Positions 10,487-23,844 are shown, counted from the first letter of the stretch. The stretch is 64,000 nucleotides of DNA from Agromyces rhizosphaerae (GCF_027925245.1 NZ_BSDP01000001.1:3286001-3350000); one strand, 5' to 3'. Numbers and translations are program-made. Notes: generated by a model not told the origin, from the sequence alone.

Positions 10487-12024
10487 GGGCGCCTCCAGGT
10501 TCGTCCGTCGCGGGCGAGCAGCTCGTCGGCGGAGTCGGGGCCCCAGGAACCGGGGCGGTACTGCTCCGGCTGGCCCTGCGTCGCCCAGAACTCCTCGATC
10601 GGGTCGAGGATCTTCCAGGAGAGCTCGACCTCCTCCTGCCGGGGGAAGAGCGGCGGGTCGCCGAGCAGCACGTCCAGGATGAGGCGCTCGTACGCCTCCG
10701 GGCTGGCCTCGGTGAAGGCGTGGCCGTAGCCGAAGTCCATCGTCACGTCGCGCACCTGCATCCCGGCGCCGGGCACCTTCGAGCCGAAGCGGATCGTGAC
10801 GCCCTCGTCGGGCTGGACCCGGATCACCAGCGCGTTCTGGCCGAGCTGCGCGGTCTGGCTGTCCTCGAACAGCTGCTGGGGCGCGCGCTTGAAGACCACC
10901 GCGATCTCGGTCACGCGGCGGCCGAGGCGCTTGCCGGCGCGCAGGTAGAACGGCACGCCCGCCCACCGGCGGGTGCCGATCTCGAGCTTCATCGCCGCGT
11001 AGGTCTCGGTCAGGGACTCGGGGTCCATGCCGTCCTCCTCGAGGAAGCCCCGGACCTTCTCGCCGCCCTGCCATCCGCCCGCGTACTGCCCGCGGGCGGT
11101 GCCGGTCGCGAGGTCGGCGGGCAGCCGCACCGCCGAGAGCACCTTCTCCTTCTCGGTGCGGAGGTCGGCGGCGTCGAAGGTCACCGGCTCCTCCATCGCC
11201 GTCAGCGCGAGCAGCTGCAGGAGGTGGTTCTGGATGACGTCGCGCGCCGCGCCGATGCCGTCGTAGTAGCCCGCGCGACCGCCGACGCCGATGTCCTCGG
11301 CCATCGTGATCTGCACGTGGTCGACGTGGTTCGCGTTCCAGATCGGCTCGTAGAGCTGGTTGGCGAAGCGCAGGGCCAGGATGTTCTGGACCGTCTCCTT
11401 GCCGAGGTAGTGGTCGATGCGGAACACCGCGTCGGGCGGGAACACCGACGCCACGACGTCGTTCAGCTCGCGCGCCGACTGCAGGTCGCTGCCGAACGGC
11501 TTCTCGATGACGACCCTGCGCCACTGGCCGTCGTGCTGCTCGGTCAGGCCCGAGCGGCGCAGCTGCTCCGTGACGACGGGGAACGACTTCGGCGGGATCG
11601 ACAGGTAGAACGCGTGGTTTCCCATGGTGCCGCGCTCGCGGTCGAGCGACTCCACGGTCTTCCGCAGGCGCTCGAAGGCCTCGTCGTCCTGGAACGTGCC
11701 GGGGACGAAGCGGATGCCCTGCGAGAGCTGCTGCCAGACCTCCTCGCGGAACTCCGTGCGCGCGTACTGCTTGACGGCGTCGTGGACGACCTTGCCGAAG
11801 TCCTGGTCCTCCCAGTCGCGGCGGGCGAATCCGACCAGGGCGAAGCCCGGGGGCAGCAGCCCCCGGTTCGCCAGGTCGTAGACCGCAGGCATGAGCTTCT
11901 TGCGCGACAGGTCGCCCGTCACGCCGAAGATGATCAGTCCGCTCGGCCCGGCGATGCGATTGAGTCGGTAGTCCTTCGGCGATCGGAGCGGGTTCTGTCC
12001 CTTGGCGATGGGGGCCGGCTGCAT
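10483..12024 (-). CDS. zwf: Glucose-6-phosphate 1-dehydrogenase
   Basis: Zwf oxidises glucose-6-phosphate and makes NADPH, the entry step of the pentose phosphate pathway. The 513-residue product has the nucleotide-binding motif GVTGDLSRKK (34-43), the EKPFGSD motif (174-180) and the active-site signature RIDHYLGKE (202-210). Length and motifs are complete. It starts 13 bases after pgi ends and overlaps opcA by four bases. Confidence 0.98.
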   Translation of the reverse strand: MQPAPIAKGQNPLRSPKDYRLNRIAGPSGLIIFGVTGDLSRKKLMPAVYDLANRGLLPPGFALVGFARRDWEDQDFGKVVHDAVKQYARTEFREEVWQQLSQGIRFVPGTFQDDEAFERLRKTVESLDRERGTMGNHAFYLSIPPKSFPVVTEQLRRSGLTEQHDGQWRRVVIEKPFGSDLQSARELNDVVASVFPPDAVFRIDHYLGKETVQNILALRFANQLYEPIWNANHVDHVQITMAEDIGVGGRAGYYDGIGAARDVIQNHLLQLLALTAMEEPVTFDAADLRTEKEKVLSAVRLPADLATGTARGQYAGGWQGGEKVRGFLEEDGMDPESLTETYAAMKLEIGTRRWAGVPFYLRAGKRLGRRVTEIAVVFKRAPQQLFEDSQTAQLGQNALVIRVQPDEGVTIRFGSKVPGAGMQVRDVTMDFGYGHAFTEASPEAYERLILDVLLGDPPLFPRQEEVELSWKILDPIEEFWATQGQPEQYRPGSWGPDSADELLARDGRTWRRP

Positions 12025-12037
12025 CCGCTGTCCCCGG

Positions 12038-13633
12038 TCAGCCCGCGGCGCCGAGCAGCGTGCCCGGCTGCGCGTCGGCCGTGAGCGTGAGCGTCAGCAC
12101 GGGCCGGCCGTGGTCGGCGAGTACGCTCGCGTCGCCCGAGGCCTGCGCGGCGATGAGCTCGCCGAACGTGAACGGCCGGTCGGGGATCGCGAGGTCCTCG
12201 GCCGGCTCGGCCGTGACCTGCAGGAACACGCCGACGGCGGGTCCGCCCTTGTGGAACTGGCCGGTCGAGTGCAGGAAGCGCGGGCCCCAGCCGAAGGTGA
12301 CGGGGCGGCCGGCACGCGCTGCGAGCACGTCGCGGAGTTCCGCCAGCTCGGGCAGGGCGAGCCGGTCGACGTATGCCTGCACGGAGATGTAGCCGTCCTC
12401 CGGCACCTCCTCGAGGAGCACCTCGATCGCGGAGGCGAGGTCGCTGGCCGCACCGATGACGTCGGGCGTGCCGCGCACCTCGATGCCCTCCGAGACGAAC
12501 GCCGCGGGGGCGGGCTCGGGGCGGGCGTCGAGGAGGCCGCGTGCGGCGATCTTCGCCGACTCCACGTCGGGCTGGTCGAACGGGTTGATGCCGAGCAGGC
12601 GACCGGCGACCGCCGTCGCGACCTCCCAGGTGACCAGCTGCGCGCCGAGCGAGCCCGAGACCAGGATCTCGTCGCCGTCGTGGAACGGCTGCTCACCCGC
12701 ATCCGCCACCAGGCGCACGAGCTGCACGTCGGGCAGGCCGGCGGTCACCTCGGGCGAGTCGGTGTCGAGCACGACGGGCAGGATGCCGGTGCCCTCCTTG
12801 CCGGTGGACTCGGCGATGAGCTGCTCGGCCCAGTCGGCGAACCCGATGATGTGCGTGCCGTCGGCGATGATGCCGAGCTTGTCGCGCAGGGGAGCGGTCG
12901 CCGAGATCGCCGCGCCCAGCACGAGGCCGGGGTTGTCGTCCGAGTCCACGCCCAGGGCCGCCTCGACCGCCTCCGCCTCGTCGAGGAGGCCGGCGATGTC
13001 GACGCCCGCGAGCCCCGAGGGCACGAGCCCGAACGCGGTGAGCGCCGAGTAGCGGCCGCCCACGGTCGGGTCGGCGTTGAAGACGCGGTATCCGGCCTCG
13101 CGCGCCGAGGCGTCGAGCGGGGAGCCCGGGTCGGTGACGATCACGATGCGCCCGGTCGGGTCGATGCCCGCCTCGCGGAACGCCTGCTCGTAGATGCGGC
13201 GCTGCGAGTCGGTCTCGACGGTGGAGCCCGACTTCGACGACACGACGATGGCGGATGCCGCCAGGCGGTCCGCGAGCGCGGCGCGCACCTGTCCCGGGTC
13301 GGTCGAGTCGAGCACCGTGAGCTCGACGCCCGCGGTGCGCGTGATGACCTCCGGGGCGAGCGACGAGCCGCCCATGCCGCCAAGGACGACGTGCTCGACG
13401 CCGGCCGCGCGGAGCTCGTCGCGCAGTGCGAGGATCTCCGGAACCAGCGGACGCGAGACCTCGACGGCGTGGGTCCAGCCGAGGCGCTTGCTCGCCTCGT
13501 CGACCGCGGCCTCGCCCCACAGGGTGGCGTCGTGCGCGGCGATCTTCGAGGCGACGCCGTCGGCGACCAGCGTCGGGACGGCGGCGCGGACGGCGTCGGC
13601 GGCCGCGCCGCCGACGGAGATGCGGACGCTCAT
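12038..13633 (-). CDS. pgi: Glucose-6-phosphate isomerase
   Basis: The enzyme interconverts glucose-6-phosphate and fructose-6-phosphate. The 531-residue product carries SIS-type sugar phosphate domains: [13 protein letters not shown] followed by [10 protein letters not shown], then the second half with [20 protein letters not shown]. The ATG at 13633 overlaps the tal stop as ATGA. The frame is open through much of tkt and tal upstream, but that is a shadow. Finding pgi inside the pentose phosphate operon connects recycling of fructose-6-phosphate directly to Zwf. Confidence 0.93.
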   Translation of the reverse strand: MSVRISVGGAAADAVRAAVPTLVADGVASKIAAHDATLWGEAAVDEASKRLGWTHAVEVSRPLVPEILALRDELRAAGVEHVVLGGMGGSSLAPEVITRTAGVELTVLDSTDPGQVRAALADRLAASAIVVSSKSGSTVETDSQRRIYEQAFREAGIDPTGRIVIVTDPGSPLDASAREAGYRVFNADPTVGGRYSALTAFGLVPSGLAGVDIAGLLDEAEAVEAALGVDSDDNPGLVLGAAISATAPLRDKLGIIADGTHIIGFADWAEQLIAESTGKEGTGILPVVLDTDSPEVTAGLPDVQLVRLVADAGEQPFHDGDEILVSGSLGAQLVTWEVATAVAGRLLGINPFDQPDVESAKIAARGLLDARPEPAPAAFVSEGIEVRGTPDVIGAASDLASAIEVLLEEVPEDGYISVQAYVDRLALPELAELRDVLAARAGRPVTFGWGPRFLHSTGQFHKGGPAVGVFLQVTAEPAEDLAIPDRPFTFGELIAAQASGDASVLADHGRPVLTLTLTADAQPGTLLGAAG

Positions 13634-14739
13634 CGTGCCCCCTCCAGTGCGCCCGAGACGGTCTCGAGCAGCTCGTTCCACGAGACGATGAACTTCTCGA
13701 CGCCCTCCGACTCGAGGGTCGCGGTGACATCGTCGTAGTCGACGCCGACGGCGGCGAGCGCATCGAGCACGCCCTGCGCCTCGGCGTACGCGCCGGTCAC
13801 GGTGTCGCCGGTGACGACGCCGTGGTCGAACGTCGCCTCGAGCGTCTTCTCGGGCATGGTGTTGACGACGCCCTGCGCGACCAGCTCGGTCACGTAGAGG
13901 GTGTCGGGCAGGTTCGGGTCCTTGACGCCCGTCGACGCCCACAGCGGACGCTGCGGGTTCGCCCCCGCTGCGACGAGCGCCTGCGCGCGGTCGCTCGCGA
14001 ACGCCTGCTCGTACACCTGGTACGCGAGCCGGGCGTTCGCGACGCCGGCCTTGCTGCGCAGCGCGGTCGCCTCGTCGCCGCCGATCGCGTCCAGCCGCTT
14101 GTCGATCTCGGTGTCCACGCGGGAGACGAAGAACGACGCCACCGAGTGGATGGTCGACAGGTCGATGCCTGCCGCCTTCGCCTGCTCGAGGCCGGCGAGG
14201 TAGGCGTCGATGACCTCGGCGTGCCGCTGGAGCGAGAAGATCAGCGTCACGTTGACGCTGATGCCCGACCCGATCGCCTCGGTGATCGCCGGGAGCCCGG
14301 CCTTCGTGCCCGGGATCTTGATCATCGTGTTCGGCCGGTCGACCTTCGCCCAGAGGCGCTTGGCCTCGGCGATGGTGCCGTCGGTGTCGTTCGCCAGGTT
14401 CGGGGCGACCTCGATCGAGACGCGGCCGTCGAAGCCCGCGGTGGCGTCGTACACGGGGCGGAAGACGTCGGACGCGGCGCGCACGTCGTCGGTCGTGATC
14501 TCGAAGACCGCGCGGTCGACGTCGGCGCCGTCCGCGGCGAGGGCCGCGACCTGCTCCGCATACGCGTCGCCCTTCGCGAGCGCGCCCGCGAAGATGGTCG
14601 GGTTGGTGGTCACGCCGACGACGTTCCGGTCGGCGATGAGCGACTCGAGGCCGCCCGAGGTGATCCGCTCGCGCGAGAGGTCGTCGAGCCAGATGCTGAC
14701 GCCGGCCTCCGAGAGCGCTGCGGTGGGAGTGCTTGCCAT
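13630..14739 (-). CDS. tal: Transaldolase
   Basis: Transaldolase moves a dihydroxyacetone unit between sugar phosphates in the non-oxidative pentose phosphate pathway. The 369-residue product has the TTNPTIF motif (44-50) and the Schiff-base lysine Lys141 in TMIKIPGTK. The length is that of the longer actinobacterial/cyanobacterial type. It starts 24 bases after tkt, with GGAGAGA upstream of the ATG, and overlaps pgi by four bases. Confidence 0.97.
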   Translation of the reverse strand: MASTPTAALSEAGVSIWLDDLSRERITSGGLESLIADRNVVGVTTNPTIFAGALAKGDAYAEQVAALAADGADVDRAVFEITTDDVRAASDVFRPVYDATAGFDGRVSIEVAPNLANDTDGTIAEAKRLWAKVDRPNTMIKIPGTKAGLPAITEAIGSGISVNVTLIFSLQRHAEVIDAYLAGLEQAKAAGIDLSTIHSVASFFVSRVDTEIDKRLDAIGGDEATALRSKAGVANARLAYQVYEQAFASDRAQALVAAGANPQRPLWASTGVKDPNLPDTLYVTELVAQGVVNTMPEKTLEATFDHGVVTGDTVTGAYAEAQGVLDALAAVGVDYDDVTATLESEGVEKFIVSWNELLETVSGALEGAR

Positions 14740-14763
14740 GGTGGTTCTCTCCTTCTGCCCGCG

Positions 14764-16854
<2,091 letters not shown>

Positions 16855-17175
16855 CTTGTTCTGATCCCTTCGATCATTCGCGTGAGGCCGGGGCACTCCG
16901 CCTGCACCCCTCGTGAAGTGCCACGACGGCGGGCAGCACGCGATCCGTCGTGACGGAAGGGGGTGGATGCCGCGCCGAGGCGAGCACCCTCAGCATAGCG
17001 AGCAGCGTGTTCCGCTGAGATTGCGTGACGCTCACGGCGTAACCGAGCCGTTGAGAGGCGTCGACCCGCGCGCCACGGACGCGGCGGTCGGCGGCGCGTC
17101 CACCCGATCGGATCGCCTAGACTTGACCGGAGACGATCGCGCGGCCGAGTCTCGGCGCGCCAACGAGAAGGAACG
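16855..17175. promoter_or_regulatory. Divergent intergenic region tkt/ctaB
   Basis: This 321-base stretch holds no credible gene. Candidate -10 elements are TATGCT on the minus strand (16992-16997) for the tkt operon and TAGACT on the plus strand (17118-17123) for ctaB. Neither has a convincing -35. The minus-strand leader would be about 130 bases. Confidence 0.4.
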
Positions 17176-18096
17176 ATGGACGCAGCCCTCCGCACCCGTG
17201 AGCCGGGCACTGCCATCGGCTTCCGTCGCAAGGCTCGCGCCTACCTGGCGCTCACCAAGCCCCGGGTCATCGAGCTCCTGCTCGTCGTGACCGCGCCGAC
17301 CATGATCCTCGCGCAGGGCGGGCTGCCCGACCTGTGGCTGCTGCTCGCCACGCTCATCGGCGGCGCGATGAGCGCGGGCTCCGCGGGCGCGTTCAACTGC
17401 TACATCGACCGCGACATCGATCGCCTGATGCGGCGCACGCGCAACCGGCCGCTGGTCACGGGCGAGCTCACCGACCGCGAGGCGCTCGTGTTCGCCTACG
17501 CGCTCGGCGCGGCATCCATCGTCTGGCTCGGCGTCTTCACCAACTGGCTGGCCGCCGGGCTCTCGCTCGCGGCGATCCTGCTCTACGTCGTCTTCTACAG
17601 CCTGATCCTCAAGCGCCGCACCTCGCAGAACATCGTCTGGGGCGGCGTCGCGGGCTGCATGCCCGTGCTGATCGGCTGGGCGGCCGTGACCGGCGACCTC
17701 AGCTGGGCGCCGTTCATCCTGTTCCTGATCATCTTCCTCTGGACGCCGCCGCACTACTGGCCGCTGTCGATGAAGTACCGCGACGATTACGCGGCCGCCG
17801 GAGTGCCGATGCTCGCCGTCGTCCGCGGCCGCGCGCAGGTCGGCCTGCAGGTCATCCTCTACGCGTGGGCGACGCTCGCGTGCTCGCTGCTGCTCATCCC
17901 GGTCGCCGACATGGGCCTGCTCTACACCGCCGTCGCGCTCGTCACAGGCGGCTGGTTCGTCGCCGAGACGCACCGCCTCTACGGCCTGGCGATCCGCAAC
18001 CAGCAGGTCTCGGGCATGCGCGTCTTCCACTCGTCGATCGCGTACCTGTCGCTGCTCTTCCTCGCGGTCGGCATCGACCCGCTGCTGCCCTTCTAG
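17176..18096 (+). CDS. ctaB: Protoheme IX farnesyltransferase (heme o synthase)
   Basis: CtaB attaches a farnesyl chain to heme b to make heme o for terminal oxidases. The 306-residue integral membrane protein has about eight or nine hydrophobic helices, the UbiA-family aspartate motif NCYIDRDID (74-82) followed by [10 protein letters not shown], and the second polar motif around [22 protein letters not shown] precedes the ATG. The heme A synthase ctaA that uses its product lies just downstream on the other strand. Confidence 0.96.
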   Translation: MDAALRTREPGTAIGFRRKARAYLALTKPRVIELLLVVTAPTMILAQGGLPDLWLLLATLIGGAMSAGSAGAFNCYIDRDIDRLMRRTRNRPLVTGELTDREALVFAYALGAASIVWLGVFTNWLAAGLSLAAILLYVVFYSLILKRRTSQNIVWGGVAGCMPVLIGWAAVTGDLSWAPFILFLIIFLWTPPHYWPLSMKYRDDYAAAGVPMLAVVRGRAQVGLQVILYAWATLACSLLLIPVADMGLLYTAVALVTGGWFVAETHRLYGLAIRNQQVSGMRVFHSSIAYLSLLFLAVGIDPLLPF

Positions 18097-18149
18097 GCAT
18101 CGGGCGGGCGGCCCGGCGCCGGCTCGGCGAATCCGGCCGTCGGACCCGG

Positions 18150-18344
18150 TCACTCGGACCTGGCGTCGCCTGTCGCTGCGGGCTTCCAGACGAGCCACTT
18201 CCGCGCGACCTCTGCCTCGAGGTCGACGTCGAACCGCTCGGCGATCAGCAGGACGTGCGCCAGGACGTCGGCGAGTTCGGCCCGGAAGCCGGCATCCAGT
18301 TCCGCGTCGCTGCGGCCGAATCCTCTCGGACCGGCCGGGCGTCT
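18150..18344 (-). pseudogene. Remnant of a MazG-like nucleotide pyrophosphohydrolase
   Basis: On the minus strand a 64-residue open stretch ends properly at TGA (18150-18152). Its core, FRAELADVLAHVLLIAERF followed by DVDLEAEVARKWLVW, has the helix pattern and acidic residues of the C-terminal half of small MazG-like proteins. An in-frame stop at 18345-18347 cuts it off, no ATG or GTG begins it, and the EExxE half that should precede it is missing. This looks like a truncated gene between ctaB and ctaA. The match is from memory of the family, not a search. Confidence 0.5.
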
Positions 18345-18377
18345 TCAACCGGCCCGTGACGAAATGTCGGATGCCTC

Positions 18378-18413
18378 GGGCGACACGCCGCGTGCGGCGG
18401 GCGACACGCCGCG
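18378..18413. repeat. Short direct repeat beside the MazG-like remnant
   Basis: GGGCGACACGCCGCG occurs twice with a 21-base period (18378-18392 and 18399-18413). It sits in the non-coding gap between the remnant and ctaA and may mark the deletion that removed the N-terminal part of the remnant. Confidence 0.4.
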
Positions 18414-18475
18414 CTCTGCGGCGCCGATCCGAGCTTCCTTCACGCGAGGTGCGCGCCGGGTGGTGTCGGGCCGGG

Positions 18476-19411
18476 TCAGCGGGTGAGGGCCTCGGCGGGA
18501 TCGGGGGAGTCGGCGGCGACCGGGGCAGGCGCCTTCAGGTTGAGCACCACCGTGGTCATCGCTGCGGCCGAGAGGGCCGCGAGCACCATGTGCACGCCGA
18601 CCGCGAGCGGGGGCAGGCCGTTGCGGGCCTGGAAGACGCCCACGGCGATCTGGACGAGCACGACGCCGGTCAGCACGAGGAGCCACTTCAACGGCCGCAG
18701 GCGCGCCACCGCGGCCCACACGACGAGCACCAGGAGGAGCGCGCCGAGCACGTAGCCCGGCCAGGAGTGCACGTGCGCGAGGAGGCTCGCGTCGACGCCC
18801 GTGCGCACGACGTCGTCGTCGCCCGAGTGCGGGCCGGAGGCCGTCGTCATCACGCCGACGACGACGGTGACGGCCAGCGCGAGGGTGGTGACGTGGGTGA
18901 GGATCGCGAACGGCCTGGGAACCGCGAGCTCGCGGCGGCCGGCCGGAGCGTGCATGCGCACGAGGAACGCTGCGGCGATGCACACGATGACGACCGACAC
19001 CGTGTAGTGGAAGCCGACGAGCGCCGCGGCCAGTTCCTGCCAGACGACGAACGCGCCCACGAGCGCCTGCACGACGACGAGCACGAGCACGAGCAGCGCG
19101 AGCCGGAAGAGGTCCTTCCGCTCCCGGCGCAGGCGCCACACGAACAGCACCACGAGGAGTGCGGCGAGCAGGAGCGGCCCGCTGATCGTGCGGTTGCCGA
19201 ACTCGATCACGCCGTGGATGCCCATCTCGGGCGTCGGCGTGAGCGACCCCGGCACGCAGACCGGCCAGTCGCTGCATCCGAGCCCGGAGGCGGTCAGGCG
19301 GACCGCGCCGCCGGTGGCGATGATGAGCACGTTGAGCACGAACGACACCCATGCGGTGATGCGGATGCGGCGATCGACGTGGTCGGGGAGCCAGGCGACG
19401 AAGCGGTTCAC
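18476..19411 (-). CDS. ctaA: Heme A synthase (CtaA/COX15 family)
   Basis: CtaA oxidises heme o to heme A for cytochrome c oxidase. The 311-residue membrane protein has about eight hydrophobic helices. The first loop carries the cysteine pair Cys46 and Cys52 (GLGCSDWPVC) typical of the Bacillus-type enzyme, followed by His66 and Glu70 in IHGVIEFGNR; further histidines in FHYTVS and HVHSWPGY are likely heme ligands. Translation starts at GTG 19411. It faces away from sufB across a 251-base gap and is convergent with ctaB. Confidence 0.94.
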   Translation of the reverse strand: MNRFVAWLPDHVDRRIRITAWVSFVLNVLIIATGGAVRLTASGLGCSDWPVCVPGSLTPTPEMGIHGVIEFGNRTISGPLLLAALLVVLFVWRLRRERKDLFRLALLVLVLVVVQALVGAFVVWQELAAALVGFHYTVSVVIVCIAAAFLVRMHAPAGRRELAVPRPFAILTHVTTLALAVTVVVGVMTTASGPHSGDDDVVRTGVDASLLAHVHSWPGYVLGALLLVLVVWAAVARLRPLKWLLVLTGVVLVQIAVGVFQARNGLPPLAVGVHMVLAALSAAAMTTVVLNLKAPAPVAADSPDPAEALTR

Positions 19412-19477
19412 GGTACTCGATCCGGACGCGACGGTCTGGGACGGCGCTGGGAGTCTGCCCCGGACGGTTCGCGACCC

Positions 19478-19485
19478 TATAGACT
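19478..19485 (+). promoter_or_regulatory. Candidate -10 of the suf operon
   Basis: TATAGACT lies in the ctaA/sufB gap. No good -35 is visible at 16-18 bases upstream. The leader to the sufB ATG would be about 170 bases. No gene for a SufR-type repressor is present in this gap. Confidence 0.4.
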
Positions 19486-19662
19486 TGGGTGGTTGACGAG
19501 CATGCGCAGGCGCGCAGGACGCAGGAATGCGGCCGATGCTCGGATTCCATCTTAGGTACGCAATGCAGCCACCCGCACATCACTCCCGAACCGCGCTGCG
19601 CCTCGAACGCGGAGAGGGGAGCGAGCCGGACTGATATCCGGGGGGTGGAGAAGAGGAGAACG

Positions 19663-21081
19663 ATGACCGACGTCCTCATCGACCGTCCGGAGCTCGAGGG
19701 CCTGGGCCAATACGAGTTCGGCTGGGCCGACTCCGACGTGGCCGGAGCATCGGCGCGCCGTGGGCTCTCGCCCGAGGTCGTGGCCGACATCTCGCAACTG
19801 AAGGACGAGCCGGAGTGGATGCGCAAGCGTCGCCTCCGCGCCCTGCAGCTGTTCGACCGCAAGCCCATGCCGAGCTGGGGCGCGGACCTGTCGGACATCG
19901 ACTTCGACAACATCAAGTACTTCGTCCGCTCGACGGAGAAGCAGGCCCAGACCTGGGAGGACCTGCCCGAGGACATCAAGAACACGTACGAGCGGCTGGG
20001 CATCCCCGAGGCGGAGCGCAAGCGCCTCGTCGCGGGCGTCGCCGCGCAGTACGAGTCCGAGGTCGTCTACCACCAGATCAACGAGCAGCTCGAGGCGCAG
20101 GGTGTCATCTTCATGGACACCGACACGGCGCTGCGCGAGCACCCCGAGTTCTTCGAGGAGTACTTCGGAACGGTGATCCCGGCGGGCGACAACAAGTTCG
20201 CCGCGCTGAACACCGCCGTCTGGTCGGGCGGGTCGTTCGTCTACGTGCCGCCGGGCGTGCACGTCGAGATCCCGCTGCAGGCCTACTTCCGCATCAACAC
20301 CGAGAACATGGGCCAGTTCGAGCGCACGCTCATCATCGCCGACGAGGGCTCGTACGTGCACTACATCGAGGGCTGCACGGCGCCGATCTACAAGAGCGAC
20401 TCGCTGCACTCGGCCGTCGTCGAGATCATCGTCAAGAAGAACGCCCGCGTGCGCTACACGACGATCCAGAACTGGTCGAACAACGTCTACAACCTCGTGA
20501 CCAAGCGGGCCACCGCGGCCGAGGGCGCCACCATGGAGTGGATCGACGGCAACATCGGCTCGAAGGTCACGATGAAGTACCCGTCGATCTTCCTCATGGG
20601 CGAGCACGCCAAGGGCGAGACCCTGTCCGTCGCGTTCGCGGGCCCCGGCCAGCACCAGGACGCCGGCGCGAAGATGATCCACATGGCGCCGCACACGCAG
20701 TCGTCGATCGTCTCGAAGTCGATCGCGCGCGGCGGCGGCCGCGCCGGATACCGCGGCGAGGTCCGGGTGGACGCGAACGCGCACCACTCGGCGAACACCG
20801 TGCGCTGCGACGCGCTGCTCGTCGACACGGTCTCGCGCTCCGACACGTACCCCGCGATCGACATCCGCGTCGACGACGTGCACCTCGGCCACGAGGCGAC
20901 CGTGTCGCGCGTGAGCGAGGAGCAGCTGTTCTACCTCATGTCGCGCGGCCTGCCGGAAGACGAGGCGATGGCCATGATCGTGCGCGGCTTCATCGAGCCG
21001 ATCGCCCGCGAGCTCCCCATGGAGTACGCGATGGAACTCAACAAACTGATCGAGATGAGCATGGAAGGATCCGTCGGCTGA
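19663..21081 (+). CDS. sufB: SufB, Fe-S cluster assembly scaffold subunit
   Basis: SufB is the main scaffold of the SufBCD complex on which iron-sulfur clusters are built. The 472-residue product shows the SufB core beta-helix with [18 protein letters not shown] and the C-terminal [17 protein letters not shown] and [19 protein letters not shown] motifs; the cysteine in IEGCTAPIY is the likely sulfur-accepting residue. I chose the ATG at 19663 because GAAGAGGAGAA precedes it; the frame is open upstream into low-quality sequence. sufD follows with no gap. Confidence 0.97.
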   Translation: MTDVLIDRPELEGLGQYEFGWADSDVAGASARRGLSPEVVADISQLKDEPEWMRKRRLRALQLFDRKPMPSWGADLSDIDFDNIKYFVRSTEKQAQTWEDLPEDIKNTYERLGIPEAERKRLVAGVAAQYESEVVYHQINEQLEAQGVIFMDTDTALREHPEFFEEYFGTVIPAGDNKFAALNTAVWSGGSFVYVPPGVHVEIPLQAYFRINTENMGQFERTLIIADEGSYVHYIEGCTAPIYKSDSLHSAVVEIIVKKNARVRYTTIQNWSNNVYNLVTKRATAAEGATMEWIDGNIGSKVTMKYPSIFLMGEHAKGETLSVAFAGPGQHQDAGAKMIHMAPHTQSSIVSKSIARGGGRAGYRGEVRVDANAHHSANTVRCDALLVDTVSRSDTYPAIDIRVDDVHLGHEATVSRVSEEQLFYLMSRGLPEDEAMAMIVRGFIEPIARELPMEYAMELNKLIEMSMEGSVG

Positions 21082-22293
21082 ATGACGTCCGCAATCCAGA
21101 CGCCACCCGTCGCCCCCGGTAGCAGGGCGCACAGCGACGGAGCCGGTGCATTCGTGCCGGTGCAGACCCGAACCGAGCGCACCCGCTCGTACGACCCCGC
21201 CGACTTCGGCGTGCCCGCGGGCACCGAGGTCGACTGGAAGCACACCCCGATCGCCCGCATCGCGGGCGTCCTCGCGGATGTCGCGACCGACGACCGCCCC
21301 GGCGATCCCGCCGTCGACTGGCAGCTGTCGGGCGACGACGCGGTGCGCGTGGGCACGCTGGCCGTCGGCCAGTCGCCCCGTGGCGAGGCCTTCACCCCCG
21401 AGGACCTGCCGAGCGCGCTCGCGTGGAAGCACACCGACGAGGCGCTCCACGTGGTCGTGCCGAAGGACGCCGAGCTCGCCGAGCCCGTCGTGATCCGCCT
21501 GACCGGCAACGGCGCCGAGCGCCGTGCCAACGGCCACGTCGTGATCGAGGCCGAGCCGAACGCGCGCGGCACGATCGTGCTCCGCCACGCCGGCAGCACC
21601 CAGTTCGCGCAGAACGTCGAGGTGCTCGTCCGCGAGGGTGCGAACCTCACCGTCGTGAGCGTGCAGGAGTGGGCCGACGACGCGGTGCACGCCGCCGCGC
21701 ACCAGGCCCGCGTCGAGCGCGACGCCTACCTCCGCCACGTCGTCGTCTCGTTCGGCGGCGGGGTCGTGCGCCTCAACCCGAGCGTGGAGCTGGCGGGCGA
21801 GGGCTCGGAGGCCGAGCTGTACGGCCTGAGCTTCTCCGACGCCGGCCAGCACTTCGAGAGCCAGGTCTTCCTGCACCACAAGGGCCCGCACACGCGCGGC
21901 GACGTGCTCTACAAGGGCGCACTGCAGGGCGAGACGGCCCGCAGCGTGTGGATCGGCGACGTGCTGATCGGCCGCGACGCCGTCGGCACCGACTCGTACG
22001 AGGCGAACCGCAACCTGGTGCTCACGCCCGGCGCGCGCGCCGACTCGATCCCGAACCTCGAGATCGAGACCGGCGACATCCAGGGCGCCGGCCACGCGAG
22101 CGCGACCGGCCGCTTCGACGACGAGCAGCTCTTCTACCTGCAGGCGCGCGGCATCCGCGAGGACGAGGCGCGTCGCCTCGTCGTCATCGGCTTCCTCGCC
22201 GAGATCGTGCAGAAGGTCGGCGTGCCGGAGCTCGAGGAGCACCTGGCCGAGGCGATCGAGGCCGAGCTCGCCGGAGGGGTGCTCCCCTCGTGA
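21082..22293 (+). CDS. sufD: SufD, Fe-S cluster assembly subunit
   Basis: SufD partners SufB in the SufBC2D scaffold. The 403-residue product has a variable N-terminal third and a conserved beta-helical core ending in RFDDEQLFYLQARGIREDEA, the segment shared with SufB. The ATG follows the sufB stop directly, and the end overlaps the next start as GTGA, so the complex subunits are translationally coupled. Confidence 0.95.
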   Translation: MTSAIQTPPVAPGSRAHSDGAGAFVPVQTRTERTRSYDPADFGVPAGTEVDWKHTPIARIAGVLADVATDDRPGDPAVDWQLSGDDAVRVGTLAVGQSPRGEAFTPEDLPSALAWKHTDEALHVVVPKDAELAEPVVIRLTGNGAERRANGHVVIEAEPNARGTIVLRHAGSTQFAQNVEVLVREGANLTVVSVQEWADDAVHAAAHQARVERDAYLRHVVVSFGGGVVRLNPSVELAGEGSEAELYGLSFSDAGQHFESQVFLHHKGPHTRGDVLYKGALQGETARSVWIGDVLIGRDAVGTDSYEANRNLVLTPGARADSIPNLEIETGDIQGAGHASATGRFDDEQLFYLQARGIREDEARRLVVIGFLAEIVQKVGVPELEEHLAEAIEAELAGGVLPS

Positions 22294-22616
22294 GCGCGGT
22301 CCGCGTGTGCGACGTCGATGCGCTCGAGGCCGACGAGGCCCAGCGTTTCGTCGTCGAGGGCACGCCGATCGCGGTCGTGAAGGACGCCGCCGGAGACGTG
22401 CACGCCATCGGCGACACCTGCACCCACGGAGACATCTCGCTCGCCGAGGGCTTCGTGGAGGACGACACGCTCGAGTGCTGGGCGCACGGGTCGAAGTTCT
22501 CCCTGAAGACCGGCAAGCCGCTCACCCTCCCCGCCTACGAGCCCGTTCCCGTGTACCGGGTCGAGCTCGCGGACGGCGGCGTCTACATCGACCCGACCGT
22601 CACCCTCAACGTCTGA
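22290..22616 (+). CDS. Rieske [2Fe-2S] ferredoxin of the suf operon
   Basis: This 108-residue single-domain protein has the Rieske motif with Cys44 and His46 (CTH) and Cys63 and His66 (CWAH), spaced as in ferredoxin components of non-heme iron oxygenases. No oxygenase gene is nearby; genes of this type are common between sufD and sufC in actinobacteria. A likely role is electron supply or cluster handling during Fe-S assembly, but that is inference. It starts at GTG 22290, overlapping the sufD stop. Confidence 0.92.
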   Translation: MSAVRVCDVDALEADEAQRFVVEGTPIAVVKDAAGDVHAIGDTCTHGDISLAEGFVEDDTLECWAHGSKFSLKTGKPLTLPAYEPVPVYRVELADGGVYIDPTVTLNV

Positions 22617-22666
22617 ACCCCCGACCACGGCGCGTTGCGCGCCGGGAAGTGAAAGCAACCAGAACC

Positions 22667-23431
<765 letters not shown>

Positions 23432-23436
23432 GTCCC

Positions 23437-23766
23437 ATGGTTTCGACGCTGGCACCGGAGAAGTTCGATCAGGTCGAAGAGGCGCTCAAGGACGTCATGG
23501 ACCCCGAGCTCGGGGTCAACGTCGTCGACCTGGGCCTGATCTACGACCTCGGCTGGGACGACGAGCACGACGCGCTGATCATCCACATGACGCTCACGAG
23601 CGCCGGATGCCCGCTGACGGACGTGCTCGAGGAGCAGACCGCGCAGGCGCTCGACGGCGTCGTCGACGCGTTCCGCATCAACTGGGTGTGGATGCCGCCG
23701 TGGGGTCCCGAGCGGATCACCGACGACGGGCGCGACCAGATGCGGGCCCTCGGCTTCGCCATCTGA
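23437..23766 (+). CDS. sufT: SufT-like metal-sulfur cluster assembly factor (DUF59/MIP18 family)
   Basis: This 109-residue protein belongs to the MIP18/PaaD-like family that helps mature iron-sulfur proteins. It has the family motifs DPELGVNVVDLGLIYD (22-37) and TSAGCPLTD with the conserved Cys58. It starts five bases after sufC and is the last gene of the operon; a strong hairpin follows. The cysteine desulfurase SufS and SufU that often lie between sufC and this gene are absent here. Confidence 0.92.
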   Translation: MVSTLAPEKFDQVEEALKDVMDPELGVNVVDLGLIYDLGWDDEHDALIIHMTLTSAGCPLTDVLEEQTAQALDGVVDAFRINWVWMPPWGPERITDDGRDQMRALGFAI

Positions 23767-23796
23767 GGCCGCGCCACCCGGCACCACGCGACAGAC

Positions 23797-23830
23797 GAAC
23801 GCGCCGGCGCCCTCGGGCGACGGCGCGTTC
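23797..23830. terminator. Terminator between the suf operon and the M3 peptidase
   Basis: GAACGCGCCG and its complement CGGCGCGTTC enclose a 14-base loop that can pair further (GCCC/GGGC). The hairpin lies in the convergent gap and can serve both strands. Confidence 0.75.
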
Positions 23831-23844
23831 GCGCATCCCGGCGA

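Noticed and set aside
19540-19570. A DtxR/IdeR-type iron box before sufB (CTTAGGTACGC)
   Set aside because: Only half of the expected 19-base palindrome is recognisable and the other half does not match.
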